NCBI GenBank assembly: GCA_947579605.1
Contig: OX388309.1
Span: forward strand, 13,834,713 to 13,898,712
Source of the DNA: Athripsodes cinereus
Taxonomy: Eukaryota > Arthropoda > Insecta > Trichoptera > Leptoceridae
DNA: 64,000 bases
Direction of reading: 5' to 3'
Position 1 is the first letter of the stretch. Each line of letters opens with the position of its first letter. The notes under the pieces were generated by a model. The model had not been told where the DNA came from and searched no databases. It was given only the letters and a program-made list of their open reading frames with translations. A program made the translations under genes and the position numbers. Of this stretch, positions 22,661 through 33,663 are shown piece after piece.

Positions 22661-23636
22661 ATCCTGTCCACATGGCATCCTGACTCCAGAATCGTCTCCT
22701 CTTCCTATTTCTTCTCTTCCTATATCCTGTTTTCAGCCATCCTGTCCACATGGCATCCTGACTCCAGAATCGTCTCCTCTTCCTATTTCTCCTCTTCCTA
22801 TATCCTGTTTTCAGCCATCCTGTCCACATGGCATCCTGACTCCAGAATCGTCTCCTCTTCCTATTTCTCCTCTTCCTATATCCTGTTTTCAGCCATCCTG
22901 TCCACATGGCATCCTGACTCCAGAATCGTCTCCTCTTCCTATTTCTCCTCTTCCTATATCCTGTTTTCAGCCATCCTGTCCACATGGCATCCTGACTCCA
23001 GAATCGTCTCCTCTTCCTATTTCTCCTCTTCCTATATCCTGTTTTCAGCCATCCTGTCCACATGGCATCCTGACTCCAGAATCGTCTCCTCTTCCTATTT
23101 CTCCTCTTCCTATGTCCTGTTTTCAGCCATCCTGTCCACATGGCATCCTGACTCCAGAATCGTCTCCTCTTCCTATTTCTCCTCTTCCTATATCCTGTTT
23201 TCAGCCATCCTGTCCACATGGCATCCTGACTCCAGAATCGTCTCCTCTTCCTATTTCTCCTCTTCCTATATCCTGTTTTCAGCCATCCTGTCCACATGGC
23301 ATCTTGACTCCAGAATCGTCTCCTCTTCCTATTTCTCCTCTTCCTATATCCTGTTTTCAGCCATCCTGTCCACATGGCATCCTGACTCCAGAATCGTCTC
23401 CTCTTCCTATTTCTCCTCTTCCTATATCCTGTTTTCAGCCATCCTGTCCACATGGCATCCTGACTCCAGAATCGTCTCCTCTTCCTATTTCTCCTCTTCC
23501 TATATCCTGTTTTCAGCCATCCTGTCCACATGGCATCCTGACTCCAGAATCGTCTCCTCTTCCTATATCCTGTTTTCAGCCATCCTGTCCACATGGCATC
23601 ATGACTCCAGAATCGTCTCCTCTTCCTACTCCATCT
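22648..23636. repeat. 78-bp minisatellite, about 12.7 units
   Basis: Thirteen successive units carry TTTTCAGCCATCCTGTCCAC, CTGACTCCAGAATCGTCTCC and a TCTTCCTATTTCTCC tail. The period is exactly 78 bp (26 codons). Units differ by only one or two bases (for example T for C near 23301, G for A near 23114); the second-last is short by about 15 bp. The unit derives from the LINE C-terminal coding DNA beside it. Since 78 is divisible by three and the unit lacks stops in several frames, long open frames run through on both strands; these are by-products. Confidence 0.95.
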
Positions 23637-24065
23637 CACTATGTCCTCCGTGTCGCATATCCTTCTAATCTCCAGTATTTCTTATTCTATCTCTGAGAGT
23701 TTTTCTCACATTTTTCATTTAATATTATTTTATTTGTAAAAGGTCGTGGATTTTGACCCTTAATATTGTAAAGCGGTTTTGAAGTGAAATTATCGCAGTA
23801 TGTCACTTTATAAATTGTCATATTATTATTATATAATATCTCTCGTGCATGGCATTAACAGTATAAGTCAAATTTCAACATTTTACAGGAGAGCATTTTA
23901 AAGTTTTTAAAATAAGCTTCTGAAGTCAAATATTGATATAAAGACGTGAAATTTACAATTTCAATGTAAAATGTGTATTATTTTGTTACTGTATATACAA
24001 AAGTTTAAAAATAACTTAAATAAAGGATTAAATTGACTTGTACTCATAGATTCTGATATAAAAAT

Positions 24066-24185
24066 GACATATACTATTAGATTCTTACATATACTGTTGA
24101 TGTCAGTTGTGTTGGTACCTGGTTTCAGTGACATATACTGTTAGATTCTTACATATACTGTTGATGTCAGTTGTGTTGGTATTTT
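24066..24185. repeat. 64-bp tandem duplication of subterminal motifs
   Basis: The block beginning GACATATACTATTAGATTCT at 24066 is repeated from 24130 with a few differences. Each unit holds two copies of the ACATATACTGTT motif of the surrounding transposon. Confidence 0.85.
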
Positions 24186-24409
24186 GTTTGTGACGTATAC
24201 TACTAAATGCAACTTTTTCATAGGCTAGCTCTAAAAATAATATTAAAAATCATCCAATTTCATAAAAACAGACACTTCTTTGGAAGACTAAAAACATAGG
24301 TACTTCGCTTTGTAATGGTATAGATTGCAAGTTTCCATGGTGGTTTCTCTTTATCCACTGTGAGTGTTTAGGAAACTATTTTCATATTTTGTCTCCCAAC
24401 TGATGGTAC

Positions 24410-26560
24410 CAACTTCCAGGGTTGCAGCTCTCCTAAACTTCATCCATCCTCAGACAAATGGATCCTTAAATTCGCAGACAGACTTGCCCCCCTTCAGTGC
24501 CAAAACATAATGAAATTTCGTTTCGTTATCGAGGAGAAAGCTCTTGGAAGGTGTTTGCTTGGACATCAATAGTGCTTTCGATAATGTTATTATTTTTATA
24601 CTATGTGCAAAGCTTGATCAATTACCCTATCCGGACGTGAATCAAACCCGCAATCACCCTCCTATTAGAAAGACCATTCACAGGTGATTGCCGCAAGGCT
24701 CAGTGTTCTCACCCATTCTATTCAACTTGTACACGCATGATGTCTTATCAGTCAGTATCTACGGATGTCCAAATTTTGAAATCTGCGGATGATTTGTTCG
24801 TATATTGCTCCGATAAATCCATAGACAACTTCCAGGTTTCCTTGCAATCAGAGTTGTTGTCGGAACATGGCCTTAATGCTTCCTTCCAGAAGTGCAAAAG
24901 CATAGTATTCTCCAGAAAACTCCGTCTAGTCTACCTGAAATTTTGATTTGACCAACGGTTGATTAATTCTTTTAACGAAATAAGATTCCTGGAGGTCACA
25001 TTGGTCACTGGTCTTTGATGGACCTTATTCATTGAACTCATACACCACAAATGTCAGACCGGCCTCAACATCATGAGAGCCGGCTCCAGGGTCTGGTGAG
25101 GTTGCCACCCCGCGACTCAGAAAATCTTTTATACAGCATTTATCTGCAGCCATTTGGACTTTGGATCCTTTTTAATAACCCCAACCTCCAAGAAAACTTG
25201 TTGAAACCGGATCCGGTCTCAGTCTCTTCCGTCAATTATGGGTAATCCTCCCCTATCAACGCATTACAGGTGGAGGCTGCAGATCCCCCACTTGGACTGC
25301 GCAGATATCTTATGTGTGTTTTTAGTTAAAATCCTGCGTTTTATTGATTACCCTCTGTCTCTCAAACTTCATCTCCTCTCATACTTGGTAACTCATTTAC
25401 CGGTGTGGAGGGGTAAAGATCCACCACCTCTTGTTACCAGCTATAGAAAAATTAAAACTCCCTTGTTGGAGAGCTACACAGTTCTTACTGTATACTCTTT
25501 GTCATTTCCCACACTAAGTTTTAAACCGAAAGTTTCTCTCAACCTGGGTGTCAGTAATGGCATATTCGCACCTCATATTTTCAAATCGATTTTTGATTCC
25601 GATTGGCACTACTGGCACCTATCTATACAGACAGTTCGAAAAGTGACAAAGAGCGTACAGGGGCTGGCTTCTTTTTTTAATATAACACTAATAAAATGTT
25701 CAGGCACAGAGACGAGTCGTCAGTCTTCTCAGCGGAATGTCTTGTTATTAGAGAGGCTATAAGGGCTCTGACCATACGCCATTACAGGGTTAAAACTCTC
25801 CTCAGCGACTCTCAAAACGCTCTCCAGTCCGTTCTCCCTCCAGGCCGTTCTCTCTCCGGCATTATCCCAACCAGATGATCTTTTATCTTTAGATATTAGA
25901 TACCTCCTATATAAACTTCAGATTTTGGGTGGAGAGGTGGTACTGGGTTGGATCTGTGTGTTGAACTGTGGGATCCCGGGCAATGAGGCAGTATATCTAT
26001 TGGCCAAATTGGGAACGAACCTCCCTAACCCATCGGAAACTGTCTCAGCCTCCGATTACACTTTGATATTCGGCCGAAATATCATCCAGTGCTGGCAGGC
26101 AGAGTGGTCAGAGACCAGCCAACTCAAAGGAAGAAAGTATTCCTCAATCCAACCCAATGTGTCCACGAAACTTTTGTTTTTCGGAAATTTCAATGAGTAA
26201 GGCTGACACCTCCACGATCTGTATAATGAAGTTAGCTCATTGCTTTGTCAGATCGCATCTCTACCGAATCCACGTTATTGGTTCTCCTCTATGCAACCGC
26301 CTGAAGGAGGAGGACCTTGATCATTTTTTTTCGAATGCCCGATCAATAACTTCTACCCAACTTTGATTAACAACCTGGTACATTATAGGGTTCCGTTACC
26401 TACAAATACTTCCTTGCTCCTGGGTTCAAGAAACAAAAGTATTTTCAAACTCCTTGTCCTATTCCTTAAGCCCCATTTGATATCTAAAGCTTTGAATTTT
26501 GTGTTTTTTGTCCTGAACTAATAATTTTTCTTGGCAGTTTCTGGCTAGGAAGAAAGCCAA
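24410..26560 (+). pseudogene. Decayed RNase H-bearing LINE nested in the TIR element
   Basis: In different frames one can read RT motif A (VCLDINSAFDNV, about 24550), motif B (LPQGSVFSPILFNLYTHDV, about 24690), a degraded active site (KSADDLFVYC, about 24780), and then RNase H pieces (FSAECLVIREAIRALTIR and LLSDSQNALQSV near 25720-25850; GIPGNEAVYLLAKLGT near 25975). A cysteine/histidine-type tail follows (SPLCNRLKEEDLDHFF, about 26300). An RNase H domain after the RT points to the I/R1-like LINE groups. Many frameshifts make it long inactive. Confidence 0.75.
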
Positions 26561-26928
26561 CAAAAGAATAAGAGAGACAACACGTGATACCAACAGTATA
26601 AGTGAATTAGTAAGAAAAAAAAACATTCACGCGGCTTATAGTACATGTTGACTTATACTGTTGATGCCACTCACAATGTTGAAAACTAACCATAATGATT
26701 GGTCACTAAGAGTATAGGTCGACATATACTTTTAATGCTATACCAGTTTGAAAATAAATAAGATATACTATTAAATACAAATATTGTTTTTAAGGTCTTA
26801 TAATTACAATTTGACTTTTGTTATCGATTACACATGTGTAGTTTGAGATATACTACAAGATTCCATCAAAAAGTAAAAATCGATTTTTTTTGACTTATAC
26901 TGTTAATGCCATGCACGAGAGATATAAT

Positions 26929-29100
26929 GAAGACTTAAATTATATCTTGATCCGATTTGCGAAATAAATACTTCCTTATATAAGGAAGGGAAATAAAGAC
27001 ATTCGATGGGCATGTACCTACTCTTACTCTTATATTTGATAAAAAATATCTAAACTAAACTGAACAAAAATCAAATCAAATAAATTTACCAGGATACAGA
27101 ATCATTATAAGAAACATAATTATGCATCTTTTGAAAAACAAAGATTAGCAAAGTCCAACAAAAAAAAATATTTAGCAAAAAGTTTTTCTAAAATTATTTT
27201 GTTGAAATAAGAGATCTTTTTTAATTAAACTTAAAAATTGCAAGATCTATCCTTACATCCTTAACTTTTTGATGAAATTTGTATACTTTTATTGTTGAGA
27301 CGGAGTATATTAACAGCGAACTATACACATCACTCTATTAGACTCCGCACTCTACCTATTTAATATACAAATACATGCATTATATTGATTATCATTGTCA
27401 ATATTACTATACACGTATACCTGTGATGAATGATTTCTTTTTCACATACAAAAATATAATGTGTGAACTCCAAATTTATATTAATTTTTATGCTTATACC
27501 GACTCAATGTTTTGTAGATTTTATTTGTTTAAAGGTTAAGTTATAGGTTCCTTACTTGTGTGTTATATTGCCATTTTGCTTTTATTTTGCTGTAGCATAA
27601 TCTTTTGTTAAAGGCTTATTAAGTACCTAATACAAAATGTAAAAGATGTGAAGAGAAAAATGCACAACTTCTATTTAATAAATTCTATCACGTCTTGTAA
27701 CAAATCGATACCGAGGTTTCGGATATGTAAGCCATATCTTGTAAATTGGGATGAGTCTATCACATTTTTCGTGAAACAGGTATAAGCGAGCTATTATAAA
27801 GCAATAAAAACATAGTATTGTAGACTCTCGTAGACAACGTAGAGTATAATACTTACATACTCCTCTTAGTATTTCGCGTAGCGTTCAGTTTTATACAATC
27901 CTCGACGGTGGAAGGACGCACGCGGTTGTTTAGAAATTCCGTATAACTTCTGAAATAATTAATATCATCATCCCAATTTTATAAAATATTCTATGACAGT
28001 CAAAATTATTAATTCAATGCGAGGAACTTGTAAGAGTGGTTTCTTTGTCAGCAAAAATTGAAGTTAAAGGTATGTTTTTATTATTATTATTATTATTATT
28101 ACAACCTTATTAGTAGAAGTAGGTACTCATAAAGCTTTTCAGCATTTGACTTGATTGTTTTTAATGTTGCATGCTCTTCTTTTTAATATTCATGAAAACA
28201 ATATTTTGTGAAAAACTAACTTTAATGTAGGTATATATACATTGTATGTGTTTATGTGTATAAGTGTTTACATACATACATACATAAAATTACAATATGT
28301 AATTTGATGTATTTCATTAATATCTCACTAATTATATTAGGTATTCCAATTAATAATTCATTTACATGTTTCACAATTAATACACAATATCGTTTACGTA
28401 ATATAAACCTCCTATAAAAATATAATTCAAATGCTTGTGGTTGGAAAACTAGGTTTAAATGTTTTTGGAAAAAAATTATTCGCAGTTACATTGAATTGTA
28501 CAAATGATATTTTCTATGTTAATTTGTATTATTGTAAACAATGTACAGTGAAGAATAAAATAAATAAAAATGTTCATACTAACAAATTATTATGTTCATA
28601 GTCTTACGAGAAATTTTATTCCATGACTTACCATAACTAAAACTTTTTTTAAAGTTTATTAAACAGGCCCATAAGTTGTAAGGAACAGTAATTAAATAAT
28701 GTTTAAGTTTATAAAAAAAGCGTTCCAAAGACCGATGACTTATTTTTGCAGGTAATCTTGAAACATAGCATAATATATTATTAGGTAGGTACCTACCTGC
28801 AGCACTCCTATCCTTACGTAGTTAACTTCTTTAGACTCTATTGCGAGCCAACGTTTTCCCTTTTTGTATTATGTTTTCTTCCTGTAACCTTTAATCTGAT
28901 TCTAAAAGGCACTTTGCGATGATGGCACTTTACTTTGTAAATAGCATTAGTGAACCTCCGCATTATATTCACGACACAACGAAATAATAAATTCTTCAAT
29001 GTAACCGCGTAATTAAATTCACATTCTTCTTCGATTAAACGAAAGTTTTATTATTGAAAATTATCTAAGTATGATATTTCTTTACTAAAGTTACCTATAC
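26929..29100. other. AT-rich region, no gene recognised
   Basis: Contains simple repeats only: (TTA)n near 28078-28102 and (TACA)n near 28268-28286. No credible exon or element end. Confidence 0.45.
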
Positions 29101-29433
29101 AATAATTTTATATTTTAAGTAAAGTTTTATGGATTTACTTTCTAAAATTAATTTTGTGAACTTCTTTCTTCAACACGAACTTTATCAACTTATTAATGTT
29201 TTATATTATTTACAGAATCGCCTGCTCTTAATAAAAAAAAAATCTTTCAGATTTGTGTCTTCAACAAGTGTAGATGCAACCTCAAATAGTTGTTTAAAGA
29301 AATTATAGATAATATAATCACAGTAATTTTATATTTAAAGTAAAGTTTTCTGGATTAACTATCTAAAATTTATTTTTTGAACTTCTATCTTCAACACGAA
29401 TTTTATCAACTTATTAATGTTTTATATTATGTA
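29101..29433. repeat. 221-bp tandem duplication, left part
   Basis: Unit A is 29101-29321. Unit B starts at 29322, is broken at 29433 by the Helitron and resumes at 32127, ending near 32238. Shared text includes TCTTCAACACGAA, CTTATTAATGTTTTATATTA, CCTGCTCTTAATAAAAAAAA and CAACAAGTGTAGATGCAACC. Confidence 0.85.
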
Positions 29434-29494
29434 CTAGCTGGCCCGGCGAACTTCGTACCGCCTAAGAATCAATGAAGGATTTCATACACACATC

Positions 29495-29655
29495 TTCTTC
29501 CCCTTGTCCTAGTTCGGTCGGGGGCCCATTACCCCTAAGTATCTCCTCCAGAGATAACTGTCCACCGCTGCTTCCAGGACCTCTGGACACTCCAAACCAA
29601 GCCTTTCAACACATGTTCGACACCTGCCCTATCTTCTGCCCTCTCCCACTGACTT
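29495..29655 (-). pseudogene. LINE 3' fragment carried in the Helitron
   Basis: Matches the 3' end at 14023-14350 in the same orientation (CTAGTTCGGTCGGGGGCCCA, CTGCTTCCAGGACCTCTGG, CCAAGCCTTTCAACACA). About 160 bp remain. Confidence 0.75.
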
Positions 29656-29723
29656 TATGAATGATTAATATTATTAATCTCTTTACAAACTCCCGTAATT
29701 GTCAAAGTGTGTCATCGAAGGTA

Positions 29724-30202
29724 TCTAATATATAAAAGGAAGTCGTGTGTGTTACAACACTTATAACTCAAGAATGACTGTACCGATTTGAATGATCTCT
29801 GATTTGTTGGATTCTTCTCCGCCCGGAATAAACTATAGGCTATTAAAACATCTTACAAATTCACGGGAAGAAAAAATATGAAGAAAATTATTTACGCCAT
29901 ACATTTTTAATTTCAAAAATAAAAACAATATGGAGAGTTATGGCGCTATTAGCGCCCCCAGGTCGCATGTTGCATTGTGCTAAAATAATCCGTAGGTTCT
30001 GCTATATTAAGAACTTAATTACTATAACTAATATGAACGAAATGTGTACTAATATTTGTTTACTATAATTCGGTAGTTACATGGCATTAGGTTGTATCTC
30101 ACTAAAACATAATTTTACAGGAGAGCAAAAACAAAGTTTGCAAAAGAGATATTTCAGCCAAATTTCGAGCATTATATATCAAAATGAAGGTAATTATTAT
30201 TT
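29724..30202 (+). repeat. Left arm of 479-bp inverted repeat
   Basis: Starts TCTAATATATAAAAGGAAGT preceded by A, like a second Helitron 5' end facing the other way. It is the reverse complement of 31648-32126. I saw only a few differences on reading through, for example GGCATTAGG against GGCAATAGG and ACATTTTTAA against ACATTTCTAA. Confidence 0.9.
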
Positions 30203-31037
30203 CTACAAGATAGATGTAACATTCTCTTAATAATTTCTTCTACAAGATGTATGTAACATTCACTAAATAATTTCTTGCAGTTTAAAAATATTTGAGTTTT
30301 TTTGCCATGTTGATGAAAACAATCTTTCTACATGTCAATAAGTTACGTCTTTTCTCTCTTTATTCTGACTATAAAGAGACATATCCTTTTGCCACATCAA
30401 ATATTACACTATTTTGAGCATTTTATGGAACAAACTTGAAAACGCAAAAAATGCGAGATACAACCTATTGCCATGTAACTACCGAATTATTCGACTAATA
30501 TTTATGTATCGATAGATCTTCCGTCACATAAATGTGGACGTGCACAGATTATATTTGAAATTGTATTTTATTTTTGTAGATGGAAAATTATTATTGAACC
30601 AAAAATTGTGCTATTAAAGATGAAAATAAGAATGTGTTCATGTAGGTAGTTCTGATGCAAGATTGTGTAGTGAAATTTGCAGACAGAGAAGAAAAATTAC
30701 GAAGAAAATTATTTACGCCATACATTTTTAATTTCAATAAAAAATGCAATATGGAGAATTATACAAAATCAACAATGAAGTTTTTTTTATAGATTGGCCT
30801 ATTTATATGATAATTTTTCTATACATTCTCAAATTAGAATCGTTATCCATACAATTTAACATCTGTAGTTCTGATATTTCAATTTTTAAAAAATCATGGA
30901 AAGAATTTTTATAAATTTTAAATGAATAGGTAAAATCTACCTGAAAAAAAATTAGTACCTACATAATTATATTACGTACTGCAGATAATTTATAAACAAA
31001 TCTGAGTTAAGTATAATTGTTCAACATAAATTGTTCC
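30203..31037. other. Loop region of the Helitron inverted repeat
   Basis: Contains a 43-bp imperfect tandem repeat (TTTCTACAAGATAGATGTAA type, about 30200-30285). It also holds two further scraps of the arm sequence: 30463-30499 (inverted relative to the left arm) and 30694-30765 (same orientation as the left arm). No coding signal. Confidence 0.6.
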
Positions 31038-31275
31038 TGTCGGCCGGTGTGGCGCGGAGCTCTTTCTTTTGAGTCACGAGGTCCCGGGTTCGATTCCCGG
31101 ACAGGGCAAAGTGAAGAATGACCTTTTTCAAATTGTCCTGGGTCTGGGTGTTACATATATATGTATATAGTGCATTGTATATGTGTGTATCGTCGCGTTA
31201 GTACCCATAATCAAGATTCATCTAAGTTTGGGACTAGCTCGATGTGTGTGAATTGTCTATGTAAAAAAAATGAAT
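31038..31275 (+). mobile_element. Lepidopteran-type tRNA-derived SINE
   Basis: The head CCTGTCGGCCGGTGTGGCGC and the region GGTCCCGGGTTCGATTCCCG form a tRNA-like A box/B box pair; CCTGTC pairs with GACAGG as an acceptor-like stem. The body (GTCCTGGGTCTGGGTGTTAC, then GTACCCATAATCAAGATTCA, then TTTGGGACTAG) is typical of moth and butterfly genomes. An A-run ends it. This is a different SINE family from the copies at 11.0, 19.2 and 44.2 kb. Confidence 0.8.
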
Positions 31276-31285
31276 GTTACTTTCG

Positions 31286-31629
31286 CAGTTTAGCGGCCCC
31301 ACCCGTTGTCGAGTACTTTTTTTCCATAGAAAAGGTAATATTTTTGAAACTTGAGGAAATTGTTGCCATATGTGAATTATTTTAATTTGCCGGCAAAAAA
31401 AATCCACTTCGAAAATTAATTTCCTAAAATTCCGTACATATTACTCGACAACGGGTGGGCCGCTCAAGTTTCATAGTTGCGAACTTTTTTTCCTATAAAA
31501 GAATATTCCAAAAATTTGGTGACCAAAAAATAATTCACCATATGGCAACAATTTCCTCAAGTTTCGAAAATATTACTTTTTCTATGGAAAAAGTACTCGA
31601 CAACGGGTGGGGCCGCTAAACTGCGAAAG
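31286..31629. repeat. Nested inverted repeat (arms about 97 bp)
   Basis: Arms are 31286-31383 and 31534-31629. The left reads CGCAGTTTAGCGGCCCCACC and GTTGTCGAGTAC; the right ends GGTGGGGCCGCTAAACTGCG. A third, shorter copy of the CTCGACAACGGGTGGG block lies between them near 31444-31470. It sits within the loop of the larger 479-bp inverted repeat. Confidence 0.85.
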
Positions 31630-31647
31630 TTAATTACCTTCGGTAAA

Positions 31648-32126
31648 AAATAATAATTACCTTCATTTTGATATATAATGCTCGAAATTTGGCTGAAATA
31701 TCTCTTTTGCAAACTTTGTTTTTGCTCTCCTGTAAAATTATGTTTTAGTGAGATACAACCTATTGCCATGTAACTACCGAATTATAGTAAACAAATATTA
31801 GTACACATTTCGTTCATATTAGTTATAGTAATTAAGTTCTTAATATAGCAGAACCTACGGATTATTTTAGCACAATGCAACATGCGACCTGGGGGCGCTA
31901 ATAGCGCCATAACTCTCCATATTGTTTTTATTTTTGAAATTAGAAATGTATGGCGTAAATAATTTTCTTCATATTTTTTCTTCCCGTGAATTTGTAAGAT
32001 GTTTTAATAGCCTATAGTTTATTCCGGGCGGAGAAGAATCCAACAAATCAGAGATCATTCAAATCGGTACAGTCATTCTTGAGTTATAAGTGTTGTAACA
32101 CACACGACTTCCTTTTATATATTAGA
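31648..32126 (-). repeat. Right arm of 479-bp inverted repeat (true Helitron 5' end)
   Basis: The reverse complement begins TCTAATATATAAAAGGAAGT next to host A. Near-identity with the left arm means both came from one copy recently, or are kept alike by gene conversion. Confidence 0.9.
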
Positions 32127-32238
32127 TTTGCAGAATTGCCTGCTCTTAATAAAAAAAAATCTTTCAGATTCGTGTCTTCAACAAGTGTAGATGCAACCTC
32201 AAATTGTTGTTTAAAGAAATAATAGATAATATAATCAC
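32127..32238. repeat. 221-bp tandem duplication, right part of unit B
   Basis: Resumes unit B after the Helitron: GAATTGCCTGCTCTTAAT, AGATTCGTGTCTTCAACAAG, and ends TAATATAATCAC, matching 29213-29320. Confidence 0.85.
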
Positions 32239-33663
32239 ATTAAGATGAATCAATAATTATTAAGTTAATTTTATTTTAATACTGGAAAGTAGCTCTCGCA
32301 TTATTATGATTAGATTTTTCGTACCTATAGCTTTTAAAAAAATCATTCATCAAACAATATATTTTTTTCTACCTCAAAATTTGCGAAACTCTTTCAGAAG
32401 GATACAAGAATGAAATACCTATGTATTGATAAAGGGTCTTTTAAGTACAGTTTACTTATGTTAATTTTATTTCTATAATTATCATATTTCATCTGTAAAC
32501 TTACATTTTTATTACACATGAACACCTGTATCTCAGTATTTATTATGTAAAATACTCATAGATTCATAAAAAAATCGGACAATTTACATATTAGATACAA
32601 TTTTATTATGTATTATAACCACGTTCTTATATCGTCCCACAATACGCATATATAACAGAATAAGCATCCACAGTTTGGTTTCCAATATACTCAAATCTAT
32701 TATCATTTAGTAGGTACAATGTATGGATGTTTACTCGTTTATTTAAATAATGATAGGTTTTTGCTTTAAATTACAGCAGAAATATAATGAAATTTAGAAT
32801 GATATTCATATAACATGTCAGCTTACTTATGAACCAAAAGAATTTGTAGAATAAATCATTATGAAAATACAACTTTTACGATGTCGTTTCATGAACTTTT
32901 CTCCGGCGAGAGACAACCTTGTACTTATTTTCAGCATAATGTGAAGCATCTGTTGACTTTGTGCATATACTTACTTGTAGTTAGAATAATAAGTTTTATT
33001 ATGTACGTACATCGTAAAATTTATATTCCTTATGTTTATAGGATCCTTAAAAAAATGGCGTTTTGAATTTTTAATGTTTTCTCCGAAAATACAGTCACAT
33101 TTCTATAATAATAAATAAACATGTCAATTTGTATAGCGCATATAAATATCACATCAAGGATACTTTATTACATCTAGGATCAAATCTACGTTGATTTATT
33201 ATGAACGCAAATATATGTAAATACATTCTTTAAAAGACTCTTATCTTTATATTCCATTAAAGATCTCACATTAGTAGTAGATTATTCACCGAAAATATTA
33301 TAAATTATTTATATTAAGTCCTCATTTCCGTGACAAAATTAAAATAAAACTTTCAGAACGGGTAGAACTCAGCATATGTCACCACAAAATTGAAAATGTT
33401 GATCAGTTTATAAAGGAGATCTCCTAGAAAAAATGCTAGGAGATCTGTTTGTTTTCTTCCAGAACTCTATGGCGAAACTTATATTTGTACATAATATAAT
33501 ATTGGATAATAGATATATAGATTTTCTTACGATCTGAAGGAGAATCATGCTAAAATAATTTTATAATCGTACTAGAATATCTGAGACTATTAATGCAAAA
33601 CTAACAACAGATGTCGGTACCACGTTAAAGTTCGAGTTGATGTAATAATATCTACATATATTA
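32239..33663. other. AT-rich region with one small hairpin
   Basis: The only structure is at 33417-33446: AGATCTCCTAG, an 8-base loop, then CTAGGAGATCT (11-bp perfect stem). No gene recognised. Confidence 0.45.

Larger units (their letters stand above)
23838..26923. mobile_element. Large TIR DNA transposon with reiterated subterminal motifs (unclassified)
   Basis: The left end ATCTCTCGTGCATGGCATTA, continuing ACAGTATAAGTCAAA, recurs as an exact reverse complement at the right end, a TIR of about 35 bp. ATAAT lies on both sides (23833-23837, 26924-26928), a possible 5-bp target duplication. A motif like GACATATACTGTTGATGYC recurs in the left interior (24066, 24087, 24130, 24151, 24192) and right interior (26650, 26721, about 26761, 26845), with an inverted copy at about 26590, besides the TIRs. 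Such arrays usually bind transposase. No transposase frame remains; the middle is a decayed LINE. I cannot name the superfamily. Confidence 0.75.
29434..32126 (-). mobile_element. Non-autonomous Helitron, 2693 bp, with internal inverted copy of its own 5' end
   Basis: On the minus strand the element starts TCTAATATATAAAAGG (at 32126) and ends ...GGGCCAGCTAG (at 29434), with a GC-rich palindrome (GGCGGTACGAAGTTCGCC) 11 bases before the end. The flanking host bases are A and T, and there is no target duplication. These are the Helitron rules: 5'-TC, 3' hairpin then CTAG, insertion between A and T. Removing it rejoins the two halves of unit B of the 221-bp duplication, confirming both ends. No Rep/helicase gene is present. 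Cargo in order from the left: a LINE 3' fragment, an inverted copy of the 5' terminus, a SINE and a second, smaller inverted repeat. Confidence 0.85.

Noticed and set aside
22648..23636. CRISPR-like array
   Set aside because: The whole 78-bp unit is repeated without variable spacers, in eukaryotic DNA.
22511..23696. Three long open frames (365-388 codons) as repeat-rich proteins
   Set aside because: They exist only because a stop-free 78-bp unit is repeated; the unit is derived from LINE DNA and the same array is open on both strands.
28077..28102. TTA repeat as a LINE tail
   Set aside because: No LINE coding or UTR sequence adjoins it; treated as a plain microsatellite.
31038..31120. Possible tRNA gene (B box GGTTCGATTCCC and acceptor-like pairing)
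   Set aside because: The anticodon and D arms do not fold properly, and the sequence continues into a typical lepidopteran SINE body, so it is a SINE head.
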